This document shows, in pieces, positions 34,975 to 45,949 of a stretch of 64,000 bases of DNA. Within the stretch, counting starts at the first letter, position 1. Every line of letters begins with the position of its first letter. Below the pieces are notes generated by a model. It was not told the origin of the DNA. It did no database searches and saw nothing but the letters and a program-made list of their open reading frames with translations. The stretch lies in assembly GCF_030272615.1 (NCBI RefSeq), contig NC_081412.1:341854870-341918869 (forward strand). The letters are read 5' to 3'. This stretch comes from Cryptomeria japonica. Its lineage: Eukaryota > Streptophyta > Pinopsida > Cupressales > Cupressaceae. The translations under genes and the position numbers were made by a program.

Positions 34975-37900
34975 TGTAGTGTCCCTCCTTGACATACTTT
35001 TATTTGATGCATTGATAGACATTCATGTACTTCTTGAGATACATTAATGATACTCTTGGTAGATGTTATGGTTTTGTTTATGTTTTGATGATACTAGTAG
35101 ACGACAGTTATTACATGTTGACAAATGATACATTATGCTTATATGGATGATGATATACTCTGGACTATGTTGGGATTTATGATTGGTTATTTATACATAT
35201 TCAGTAGTTTATGTTTACTCATGGTGTTAACATGATATGTGTCGAATTTACTTAATGTTATATTGATTATGATGCGACTTATTGATGATGATCTTGATGT
35301 TATAGATGATGTGTCTTCATTATGATGTGTTTGTATATGTGGAAGGGTTGATGTCATACCACTCATTGTGAGCAGGGTGTGACGTTGCGATTCTCTTTCC
35401 ACCAGTGTGTATACTCCATGATTGTATATATATATGTATTGTGCATAAACATTTGGTATTATGTAGGATTGCAGGTACTAGACATCAACTCCGCTTGGCT
35501 TCACAAGTCTGAGCATGTCTCTAATCCCAATGACAAGTTGATAACGAAGAATGATATAATGTCCTATCACATTCTAGGCTTAGTTGATAGCTTGTTAGTT
35601 CTAGTATTTTGGTTAAGTTGTCATGTGATATTTATTTAATTATTATGTGGGTTGATTTTATTGTGATAATTAAGTAATGATGTTATGAGTTCTAATGTGT
35701 AATTAATAAATAATATTTATTGCTAGTTTAATGTTGATAAATAGTTGTTTTATTAGGAATTATTTGTTGGTGCCTTCTTGGGATTTTAATTGTTATTTAT
35801 TTAAGCTTTTATATTTAATTAGGATTTTAATTGATTATTTTATTGAAGCTTTTTATTTAATTGTTAATTAATTATTTTTTATTTTATTTTATTTTGCTTC
35901 ATTAATTTATTGGGTGTTTTATTTAGTAATTAATATTTTTATTATTTTCTCTTGTTTTTGAAGTTGGAACTGGAGCGAGCCTTATGCTTTGTATTGAATC
36001 TTTATTTAGTTTTCTACATGCAAGATTTTTATGATTATTATTATTATTTTTGGGAATTTTGCATTATACTTTATTTTAGGGCTTTTTGAGAATTTTTGGA
36101 AGAGAGTTTTTGCATTATTGTTGCATTGGCTGAATTTTGGATAAGTTTTGCGGTGTGTTGCTTTGGAGAAATTTTGACGAATTTGGGAAAATAATTGCTT
36201 TTGGGTTTTCAAAGAGATTTTCTGTACGGTGTTGTGATTTGCGTATTGGAAGATTTCTTGGTTAATGTGAATTTGCTTGGCATATTTGGATTGTGGTTGC
36301 GTTTTCAATTTCTTCTCTCAGTTATTTTAGACCTTTCTTCTATATTTTAGGTTGGAGATTTTCTAATACCTTTGAATTTGATTTTAATTTTATTTTCGAG
36401 AAAGGAAAAGATTGTATTCTTCGTGTTTGGATATTGTTTTTTGTAACTTGGGGAGAATTAGGAATTATGTTTATTATGTATGGGTGTTTTCAGAATTATG
36501 GTTGAAATTTATTTGTGTATACACTTTTGGTGTATCAAAAATGTCCCCTTGAAAATTTATTTCTTGATATTCTATATTTAGTCTGAGAATAGTGGTTATT
36601 TTGTGGAGAGTTTATCTCTATATATTTATTATGAGAATCAAGCCCTTTAGTATGAAGTTTGGTTTTCTCTATGGTTACAGTGGTCAGGAATTTTTTTTCA
36701 TGGTTGTGATCTTTGTTTTGTGAAATTCTTGCCGTGAAATCATTTCTCTTTCTTTGAAATCTCTTGTTTTGACTTCCAGAGCTTAAACGCTTTCCTTTGG
36801 GTCGGTTTTGCATTTCAAATTTTGTCTAAGAATCTTCCTTGGTCTAAATAATCTTTATTTTGCTTTCAAAATCATAAATTTACTAATTTTTCCTATGTGC
36901 GAAAATAATCCACAAATGCGCTAAAAGATGCATTGTATGCGCTAAACTGGCATTTTTTATGTTTTTAATCTTTTTGGAATTTCTGGGTTGTTTTTCGCCA
37001 TTCTAAGTTAGACCGAAGACTTGTTTTTAGACTTGAGATTATTGTGATGGTTTTCTAGAATTGAATTATTACTCTTTTGAATGGAATTCATGATATACTT
37101 GATATTGTTTATGATGTGCTCTCTTGGAAATTATATTGAGCTTTCAAAATCAAATTATTATAATGCTTCAGTTTTGAAATATGGGAATCAATGGATTATG
37201 GATTACAGATGGTTATTGATTTGTGTTATATCCCTAGATTATAGGAGCATAGTAGGGGAAGTGGTTTCCAACGAGTGTCGGGGTCACTACCAAGAGGGTT
37301 CCTTGTAAGGATGTTTGGAGGGTTGTCAAGAGATCTCATGGGAGTAATTTGTAAATAAGTGATAACCTTAACTAATTTATTTAGGGGTTGGGTAGTTTTC
37401 ACATTAATAAGATAATAATATGTGTTGTAGCTAGTATAGGCTCAGAATGAGGTTGGGAAGGCCTTGATGGCATGACTGTACTCCCTTGTCTTAATGAGAG
37501 GTTGAGTTGGTTCCACATGAGTGTCACCTACCTAGAGGTTCCACGTAAGGATACTTGGAGGTCTAAACTACCGAGAGGTTCCTAGTAAGAATGCTTGGAG
37601 TTATAGTCATCATCATGCGATGATACTTCTCCCTACATATATGTCCTTGGTCTTAGACTTGTTTCATGGAAGTCATCGACATTTGTCTTTATCTAGATTT
37701 GAGCCCATGTCTTGTGTGTGTCTTGTGTTACTAGTTCGTATTTGTATTATTTGTCATTCTTTGGAAGTTTGATGTCGGTCTAAGCTTAGTGTGTGTGTGG
37801 CCTTATATCATTCTCTAGAGGGGGGGTGGTTCCTTTTGGTTCCACATGGTCGGGTGGCTGGTGCCTTTCATCCATTGGGATATTTTCTCTACGTTGGATG

Positions 37901-38257
37901 TTTGTGAGAGTGATGGATGTTTCTATTTCTTCAGATCTTGTGCTATGGAGTAGTTGTACCTTATGATTATTCATTGCAACAGATGATATATATTTATGAT
38001 AGGATACTTGTAAATGATGTAATATGTAATCTTATGCTAACTTATGTAATGTTGTTAGTAAAACATGGATGTCCATTGTATATGGACATTAATCATTTAT
38101 GGATGTTGTGTACTATTCAATAGTGATGTTATGACACCCTAGGGAATTTGAGAATGTAAGATGTAGATTAAAAGATTGGAAGATTGTTACATGTATATAT
38201 GTATATTCTATTTGTGCACTTGGTTTCACATGTTCATGTTTATGTTGTAGTTGTAAT

Positions 38258-39409
38258 TGTAGAGGAGGGGATTTTCTACCTCTAAGATAATAAATCCTAG
38301 AGAGAAAATCAATCCGATACTACCTCACTTAAACTGACGCTAAGGGTGAGCCAGGGGTTAACAAAATAAAAGCTTATGCTAAAAGAGAAATAATTGAGCG
38401 ATTTAAAGTGCAAAAACAATGAAATACAAAAATATGAATTAAAAGAGCGATACAAAATTCAAAGTAGATTATAACAGAGAGTCGAGGAGGTCTTGGGTTT
38501 TGGACGCCAGTGCTACGCGTTGTCGTCTATAGGACCAGAAAACAAAAAATCATTCCGAGAGCCAACAATGACTTCTCCCAACTACGCATAGCTTGTTCGT
38601 CACCTGCACACATGGAGATGAGGGAAAATGTTGGGGCTGTCCACTTTGGTGTTTCCACCTCCATATATATACAAATAGATAGGTTTTGATAAAAGATAAA
38701 ATGATAAAATGCAAATAGAAACTATACTCCACTTAATGGAAGCAAACCCTCATTGCAAGTAGATAAAAATGATAAAATGATATGTTAAATGCACCTAGAT
38801 GATAGATACATTTAAAGACATGAGAGATAAATTTCATGCAATGATAAAAGATAGATAAATGATAAAGAGAAGATAATATGTGCAGCCAAATCCCTTTTTT
38901 TGAGATATGAGCGTGATGAAGCTCAAGATATGTGCTTGTTGCTACAAGATAGTTGCAAGAGCGCTATAGATAAAGATAACTTGATAGTGTTCTTAGTGCA
39001 TTCAAGAGAGCATCAAGAGATCAAAGAGAGCCAAGGAGTAACCAAGAGAGTCAAGAGGAAACCCTTTCAAATGAGAAAAGAAGAGTTTTTAAAACTCAAA
39101 AGAAGCGCAAAGAGTCGTTATGGTTGAAAGCGAGCCTAAGGACACACATCAAAAGGTGTCTAATTATCTATAGGATGAGAGATTTCATGAACTTATCAAG
39201 ACGTTAGTGTGACACATAGACGTCTGCATGGCGCACTGCCATCTTTTCAAAGATAGGCCCAAATAGGTTTTTAGGGCAAACAAAGGCACTTTGTTTTTCG
39301 AGGCTCTTGATGTCAAAATGATGAGATTTTGGTCATGAGCTCATCATTAATGCACCAGGTTCCATGCATAAGTGTCATAAATGCACTGGGCACAATTTAG
39401 GACACTATA
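38258..39409 (-). repeat. 3' LTR of element C
   Basis: About 1.15 kb. Its right part (39215-39409) matches 42899-43085 closely, including GTGTCATAAATGCACTGGG. A polypurine tract sits beside it (plus TTTTGCCCCCAATTTAG, 39410-39426), and a second similar tract lies at 39950-39967. Confidence 0.75.
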
Positions 39410-39426
39410 TTTTGCCCCCAATTTAG

Positions 39427-40914
39427 TGGACTGACTAACTCAAGAGATCAAGCACACCAAAGTAGTTTCAGAAAGATAAATTCAATAAGCCCATGCAGTG
39501 CAATAAATACTTAGCTGAAAAAGGATATTGTAGAGGTTGTAGAGGTCGATTTGGAAATCATAGATGATACCCCCAAGTCTCCATGAGAAACCATATTTTT
39601 CAGTGTGATGAATTCCATATTGAAAAATTCAAAAATTGTTAGCACAAAAAATTGAGGAATCTACTTCGATGAGAAGAATGCTTAAGAAGCGTTAGTACGG
39701 CTAGAAGAGAAAAATATGATAAAGACGAGTATAATTCACAAGATGCTAGTGCATCATGTGGATGTCTTCACGTTGCACTAGTGTCTTGAGGATGAAAAGT
39801 CAATAGAGTTGGTAAGATTCCAGTCTAGAGTTGACAAAGTGATCTAGGTGGGCAAAATGACAAAAGCAGCGGTACACGACCTTTGATGACATGGAGGAAG
39901 GCAACATTTGTTGCATTGAATTGTATAAGGTGTGATTTTTTATATTAGATTTTGCCCCCACTTTAGTGAGCATGTCTTTGTTGAGAGATGCAAAGCTAAA
40001 TTAAAGGAAGATAAAGAAAAGAGTCATGACGGGGAGGTAGAATTTTGTTGATCAAATGAGGTTGCCCCATTGAGATGAAGCTGAAGTTTGAAATAGATAT
40101 TGCTAATTGATACATTGCAAACATGCTAGCTGCAGACTAACATGTTGAATGATAAGATAAATGATATATTAAGATGCATTATAGATAAGATAATGGAACA
40201 AAAATGAACCTTCCTTTGGAGGAAAGCCCTTAGTTACGAAAAGATACAAGATAAGCGACTGCTGTGATATGATATAAGATATGAGATGCATTAGTATGGA
40301 TAGAAAAGTGTGTTATTCTAAATAGCCATGTGATAGGGCAATGATGTTTGTGAGATCATGCCAGTATAGATAACCATATGATAGGGCAAGAATTTGCTGG
40401 CATGGGTAGCGATACGCTAGATAGCCATGCGATTGGGTGATCAAAGATAGATTTGATAAGTAGTAGATTAGCTCCTACAAAGGAGAAAAAAATATATAGA
40501 TCAAATGGTTTGGCCCCCATCTAAGAGAAAAAGATCAAGTGGTTTGGCCCCCACCTAGGCAAAATATGACAAAGAAAAAGATCAAGTGGTTTGGCCCCCA
40601 CCAAGGTAAGTATGAAAAAACAATTAACAAGAAACATGAATGTAAGACACTAAATAATAGATGCAGATCATGCATATATGATTATGTGTGCTCATGCAAT
40701 GGATGGTTTAGATTAGATGCACATCACGATTTACATTTACATATTGTTGTATATATGCATGATTAAATTCCATGATGATCATTGTATAGATGTTTTTGAG
40801 ATATAGATAGAACATGCATACAATATGCACAAACACACAACATATACATGCACAGTCTCTCCATAACACAAAGATGATTAGATGCCATGTTGATGAAGAC
40901 ATACCATGATGTGA
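39427..40914 (-). other. noncoding interior of element C
   Basis: AT-rich, without protein-like frames. It contains short repeats around 40320-40440 built on the phrase ATAGCCATGTGATAGGGCA. No further motif is seen. RNase H and integrase would normally lie here but are absent. Confidence 0.5.
40499..40611. repeat. tandem repeats of about 30-50 bp in element C
   Basis: Three copies of GATCAAGTGGTTTGGCCCCC (the first with one change) start near 40499, 40529 and 40579 with spacers of different length. The purine-rich reading on minus (GGGGGCCAAACC) resembles polypurine tracts. Confidence 0.65.
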
Positions 40915-41746
40915 CTACCATAGAGATCTATGTGTCACACACATGATGCATACAACTATTTTTCTATGCATGATATCTACGTAGGTGCAGAGTGTTGATA
41001 GGTTCCTTGAGAGGTGCACAATCCATATGAGATAAACCATAGGCACCATAACCATTGATAGAGGTGATGATGCATGGACCCAACTATAGACAGAGTTGCT
41101 AATATGTTGCTCTTGCATTCTTCGACCCAAATGACATGATGACATAGCAAAAGGTTCCCCAAGGGGTCGTGAAGGCAATTTTACATTGATCTTCCGGATT
41201 AATACAAATCTAGTTGTACCTCGAGAAACCGTCCATGAAAGAGAGCAAAGCATAACCTATGGTTGAATCTATAATCATGTCAATGTTCGAGAGTGGAAAG
41301 TCATCTTTAAGAGAATCTTTATTCACATCCCAAAAATTAATGCAAATATGAATTCGACCATCAAGTTTGCTATCTGGAACAATGTTCGAGATCCAAGGCA
41401 AATAGTCAATGGGACAGATAAAACCAGCTTTTAGAATCTTTTCTGTCTCTCTCTTGACTAAAAAGGCCACCTTAGGATTCATCTTTTGAATCTTTTGTTT
41501 CACAGGTTTAGCATCGGGAATAATTAAAATATTATAAACCACAATTGATTCATCAATGCCTAAAATTTCTTCACAAGACCAAGCAAAGATGTCAGGGAAT
41601 TGATGTAGAAGATCATAATATTCCCTAAACTCCTCAAAAGATAAACACTTCCTGACTTTGATGACCTTATCAGGATATTTATCACTCATAATGACATCAG
41701 TAGTTTCTCCGCTATGGAGCACACTATGATCTTTTGGATGAGACAT
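40915..41746 (-). pseudogene. partial reverse transcriptase of element C
   Basis: The frame 41746-41210 has FPDIFAWSCEEILGIDESIV, then KPVKQKIQKMNPKVAFLVKR, AGFICPIDYLPWISNIVP, ICINFWDVNKDSLKDDFPL and LLSFMDGFSRYN. These are RT fingers and palm up to the first catalytic Asp (FMDGFS). It continues poorly to 40915 in shifted frames. The YADD-type box is not found, so the domain is truncated. Confidence 0.82.
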
Positions 41747-42898
41747 GGGTATATTCTCTTTGTTGTAAGATAAGGGTGCCCCTTGATTAATGGATTCCCC
41801 AAAATATGCTGGGGTATTTAAACAATAAGGGCATCAACTTTTATGGTGATAAGAGGGAAAATCATCATATGCACCTAGAAATTCCTTCAAGGATTCTTCC
41901 GAAGGAAAGAGGTCCAAGGGAATTTCATTAAGTGGTGCTGCGCTATCAATAAGTTCTAGATGAACAAGCTTAAGAGGAAGAGGGTAAACGAAAATCATAC
42001 TAATGGTTAACCATAGTTTCATCCTTTGACTCATATGGCGATACCCTAGTCTGGTGTTGTGGTGACGAGGTTTGGCTTCCAAAGGAATTTGAATGCCTTG
42101 TTAATTAGAACCATAACCTTTTCTGTCATAACCGAGTTGAGATACCAACTTATATCTAGGACCATAAATATCATGCAACTCCTTAAATGAAGGAGGTTTC
42201 ATGTAGAAAAGGTGATCAACATGATAAGAATCACTTGGCTTTATAGATGTATAACCATCCTTTGTAGCCGCAGTGAATGGAATTTTAGGAAACATCAGGT
42301 GGATGGGATAAACTTTGTATTCACCGACATGAGAATTAGTGAAGTCTAAAGAGACCCAATCATCACCCAAGCATGCATTCACTTTGGATGGAGAAGATGA
42401 TTTGTTAGGAGTAGACTCTAAAGCTTGTACCCCAGGGAGATCTACTTTCAGGAAATCTCCTTTAAAAGAATCCTACTCCCTAGGTAGTTTTTCCTTCACA
42501 AAATCCTGCTTCTTAGAAACTTCCTCCTTCAGGACTCCTTCATTCTTTTTCTCCTCCTTTTTAGAATATGAAATAGAAATAGGAATCGTCACCAAAGTTG
42601 ACAAGGTAGGTATACAATTTTGGAAAGAAGGTGCACCTGAGGCTTGACCAACTGACTCTATTTGATAAAGGCACATAGCTTTAGGGTCAGCCTTGATTGT
42701 AACAACCTAGTTGTTAGCTACAAATTTTACAAATCCATGAAGAGTGGAGGATACAACTCCCAAGGTGTGAAGCCATTGTCTACCCAAAAGAACATTGTGA
42801 GACAAAGGAATTGGCATTACATGTACAAGGGTTGGAATAATGATAGGTCCAACCTTCAAGGAAAATATGACCATCCCTAACATTAGTGCAACACACAT
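41747..42898 (-). pseudogene. protease and linker region of element C
   Basis: At 42707-42898 the minus strand reads HNVLLGRQWLHTLGVVSSTLHGFVKF, shortened here: LGRQWLH is the retropepsin C-terminal landmark (LGRPW). The catalytic Asp region lies upstream and is lost at the truncated 5' side. The following 41834-42676 is low-similarity linker (LMFPKIPFTAATKDGYT and others) typical in length for the PR-RT linker of Tat/Athila elements. Frameshifts and stops occur. Confidence 0.65.
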
Positions 42899-43085
42899 AC
42901 ATCTGCACGATGTGCTGCCATCTTCTCAAAGATAGGCCCAAATGGGGTTTTAGGGAAAACATAGGCACTTTGTCTTTAGGGCTCATGATGTCAAAATGAC
43001 AAGATTTTGATCATGAGTTTGTCATTAATGCACTAGGAACCACTCATGTGTCATAAATGCACTGGGTGCAATTTAGGACACTACA
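42899..43085 (-). repeat. 5' LTR fragment of element C
   Basis: Only 187 bp of the LTR remain, starting TGTAGTGTCC (minus). They are fused directly to protease sequence. The rest of the LTR, the PBS and gag are deleted. Confidence 0.75.
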
Positions 43086-43209
43086 GTAACTTGCAATAAT
43101 TATTGTAACAATGTGGTTTAATTTGAGTATTTGTTATCTTTTAAATTTTTTTTATCTCTTTTGCTAGATTATGTGTTAGTTTCTCTAGGGTTCCGTGGTA
43201 GGCATTACA

Positions 43210-43214
43210 TGATC
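43210..43214. repeat. target-site duplication of element G, right copy (TGATC)
   Basis: Follows the CA end of the 3' LTR (TTACA). Identical to 3350-3354. Confidence 0.85.
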
Positions 43215-44024
43215 AATAACACTATTCTTTTCTTGAAATGTTCCATTTTTCATCAATTTTAGTATTCTTCATATCCATATCACCAATCTTATCTACAGAT
43301 GCGCCATTGTATGGCAGATGCACCATTATGGGTGAGAGAGTGGGTTTGAATTCAAGAGATTATCTAGGGCATGAATTCAACCATCGAGACTAGGTTAGAG
43401 TTAAAATAGGCTCCTAACCATTTTAGAATCACCTATAAGAAAGAAAAAAATGAAATCTAAATGTCCCTAAGATCAATCTTTGAAGATTGCGAAGCAAAAC
43501 CCCTTGATATACCCATTTTCCAAATCACACAAAACACACATTCAATCCAATGAATAAGAGAGAATAAAATGAACAAGAGGGATTCTAATACAATTATAAA
43601 ACATATATCAAGCATAGATAAGGAAGCTCAAGTAGATTAATCAAGCCAAGCATAAAAACTCCAAACTCAATCTTGGAGAAGAAAATTCAAATGCAAAGAG
43701 AAAGCCTCACACTCCACAAGAGCTCCTCAAATTCGAACAACTTGTCAAGATCCACCCAAAAAACTAGCCAATCCAATAATTCCATCCATTAAAACTCAAA
43801 ATTCTAGTCTCCATCCTCTTCCCACGGGGTTGAGAGCCAAAACAAGAGAAAAAGACCAAGTGTCCCCAAAAAAATCCCACACACAACACTATATGCTCAA
43901 TTTATAAAATTTGAATATAAAATAATGAAATTTAAATTTAAATTCACAAGATCCATAAAATCCTAAAAGGTCCCTAAAATAAAATCACTTAAATCACTTT
44001 AAATCAAATTCACATAAATGACCA
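43215..44024. other. unassigned sequence between element G and LINE2
   Basis: About 800 bp of AT-rich DNA with no ORF of protein-like composition and no repeat of anything else in the window that I could see. It is the left flank of the LINE2 insertion, so it was once joined to 51752 onward. Confidence 0.4.
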
Positions 44025-44039
44025 TGTCCGTGCGTTGTT
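44025..44039. repeat. target-site duplication of LINE2, left copy
   Basis: TGTCCGTGCGTTGTT. The right copy at 51737-51751 is TGTCCGTGCATTGTT, 14 of 15 identical. Such lengths are typical of LINE insertions. Confidence 0.88.
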
Positions 44040-44217
44040 TTTGATTAAGGTAAAAGCAGGTTTTGAAGGGCCCCTGAAACCCTTTACAAGAAGAACTTAA
44101 ACAACAAAAGAAAAGAGATACAAAAAGGAACATACCATTGAAAAGCTAGGAGAAAACCAAAGAAAACCAGAAAAAGCCCCACAAAGCTAGCAAGCCAGTC
44201 GGACTCCAAGAGAGAAA
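44040..44217 (-). other. 3' noncoding end of LINE2
   Basis: 178 bp from the ORF3 stop to the duplication. It ends CTTAATCAAAAA with only a short A run. LINE3 ends almost the same way at 61132-61160. Confidence 0.7.
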
Positions 44218-45949
44218 CTAGTTGATTTTTTCCAAGGCATTCACCAGGGTGTTGCTAATTTCATGCAGCTCTTTGATGTTATCCCTGAGATTAGGGAGAT
44301 CCTTTGTAGAAGCAGCCACAACTTTCTTGACACTAGCCCTGGTCCTCTTTGCAGCACCACCAACCGGAGTAGCTTCACCGCTACCAGTCTGGATAGTCTC
44401 TTCATCCAAGTCAAGTTCCACTACCGGTTTAGGAGAGCTGGTATGATCAAAGACCTTAGCAATATTCTCCAAGTTTTTAGTGACAGCTGATAGGATACTC
44501 GGGATAATGCCCATCACATTTTTCATCGCCTCTCTCCCTTCTTCCAGTGATTTAACCTTATCCTCCATATTCTACTTCCATTTTATCTAATCTCTATTGT
44601 CATCCTCCCTCTTCTCATCCGTGTTTTTCCCCTTTTTTTCTAGGTTCTTTAGGAGCTCATAGGTCCATCTGTCATAATCCATTCTCACCTCAGTGAGTTT
44701 CTTGAGGTAATCCAAGAGTAATCCTTTATCCACACTTTCCTTATCCTCACTAACCTTGTCCTTAGTCAGGCCCTTCTCAGAATCTTTGTTCATTTCCTTC
44801 TCAGAATTCACATTAGTTTCCTCATTATCCTTGAAATCCACATCCTCCATAGGATGGCTATTGTCCTTACCAGCGCAATCACTGAGGATAGGGCTTTCAT
44901 TACCGGGCTCATTATCACCACTTTCTTCCTCATTACCCAGTTCCTCATCATTCTAGCTGTCTTCACCATTGGAGTCATCCTTCTCCATTTCGCTGCATTC
45001 CTTATCAATTTCCTCTATTTCCATCCTAGGGGCACTTTTTCTTTTTTTGCTAGAGGATGCCTTCTCCTTGCTGGAGTCTCCTCCCTCCATCTTTCTCTTA
45101 CCCGGAGAGGCAGATATCCTCTTGTTTTCCAGCAGGGTGAGGGTTTTACAATGCTCATAGATGAGCAGCAAAAGCCCACAGTGGAGGATCAAGCTAGAAG
45201 GATTTTTACTGTGTTTATTGAGGGACCTGGAAAGGGACCTAAAAAGGTAGTAGGGTAGAGATACCTTTTTTTCATGTCTGAAATGGTTTAAGAGAATGAA
45301 GTGGTAGGTGTGGGCCTTGGAATAGAGGCCCTCAACTGTGATGTATTCCATAATTGCATTCAGAACCCAACCCCATAGTTTCTTGATATTAGTAGCTTCG
45401 TAGTAGCCCCCAGTGGCTTTGCCAATTCTAACCCTCTCTTTCTCTTTCCACGAGAACAGATTGACTGCATTGTTGGAGACTTTAAGGTCTCAAAAGAAAT
45501 TAAGCTGTGTGGGGCATACCAGTCACTGTAGCTAAGAGCCCAACGTCCAGCTTGAACTTAAATCCATAGATTTTAAAGGAGCCATTAGACCAATTTTCAA
45601 AAATCTTGGAAACGATGAGGTTTACCCTACCTTTATCATAGTCCACGAGCTTCTCCATGAAGCTTGTGAGAGAACCCTTTTCTAGTTTCAACTACACTTT
45701 TGGCATCGCTTTCCAAGTTGACGTATTGTCTGGTTCCTCCCTCCTTAGGTCTCCTCCCATCTTCGGATTTAGACTATCTGCTCTGTTTCTCTGCAAACTA
45801 AGCCCTTCTTTCCCGAAGTTGCTCAAGATTTTGAACCAGGAAACCCACAAAGCATGCGGCAAATTATTAAAGATTGTTGGGGATCTACCACTTTGCCAAG
45901 TAATGATGACCTTTCCATCAAGGCATAAATTATTCATATTCCCTATCAT
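44218..45949 (-). pseudogene. LINE2 ORF3, novel protein downstream of RNase H (about 577 codons)
   Basis: Unrecognised protein. The ATG at 45949 overlaps the last 20 bases of ORF2 in another frame (MIGNMNNLCLDG). A globular N-terminal part includes IFENWSNGSFKIYGFKF and LATVTGMP. After one frameshift near 45490 come LWGWVLNAIMEYITVEG, YHFILLNHFRHEKKVSLPYY and HCGLLLLIYEH. Then follow a basic Ser/Lys stretch (SSKEKASSSKKRKS), a long acidic linker (about 45000-44760), a helical segment (YLKKLTEVRMDYDRWTYELL) and a C-terminal coiled coil containing AAKRTRASVKK and ending NTLVNALEKIN. Stops at 45692, 44953 and 44587 are otherwise in frame. The parts align with LINE3 ORF3 in the same order. The basic and coiled-coil parts suggest a nucleic-acid-binding, self-associating protein, which is inference. 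Confidence 0.8.

Larger units (their letters stand above)
38258..43085 (-). mobile_element. element C: truncated Tat/Athila-like gypsy element
   Basis: A TG...CA unit inserted in the 3' LTR of G. Flanks are GTAAT (38253-38257) and GTAAC (43086-43090), a 4-of-5 duplication. The 5' LTR of G has GTAAC once at 14304-14308. On the minus strand there are a 187-bp 5' LTR piece, protease and partial RT, noncoding sequence and a 3' LTR of about 1.15 kb. Gag, RNase H and integrase are missing. The wording of the RT motifs (DFPLSNIDMIIDSTIGY) fits the Tat/Athila side of Ty3/gypsy. Confidence 0.8.
3355..43209 (+). mobile_element. Ty3/gypsy chromovirus-like element G, host of a five-insertion nest
   Basis: A single LTR retrotransposon spans almost 40 kb because other elements landed in it. 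Both ends are TG...CA LTRs (TGTAGTG...TTACA) flanked by TGATC. With insertions removed, the LTRs are about 3.4 kb each and the internal part about 4.8 kb. Plus-strand order is PBS, gag, protease (DSGSS), RT, RNase H, integrase with HHCC and DDE parts, chromodomain-like tail, PPT. This is the chromovirus order, and long LTRs are known for the Tekay/Del branch, so that branch is a reasonable guess. Many in-frame TAG/TAA codons replace expected glutamines, so it is inactive. Insertions inside it are F, LINE1, A, B and C. Confidence 0.9.
34975..43209 (+). repeat. 3' LTR of element G (interrupted by element C)
   Basis: Pieces 34975-38257 and 43086-43209 match the 5' LTR. Net length is about 3.40 kb. 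It is uninterrupted at the places where the 5' LTR holds F and LINE1. Confidence 0.9.

Noticed and set aside
40320-40611. Regularly repeated short words suggesting a CRISPR-like array
   Set aside because: Repeats are few, of unequal spacing, inside a plant retrotransposon, and the spacers are not unique units of fixed length.
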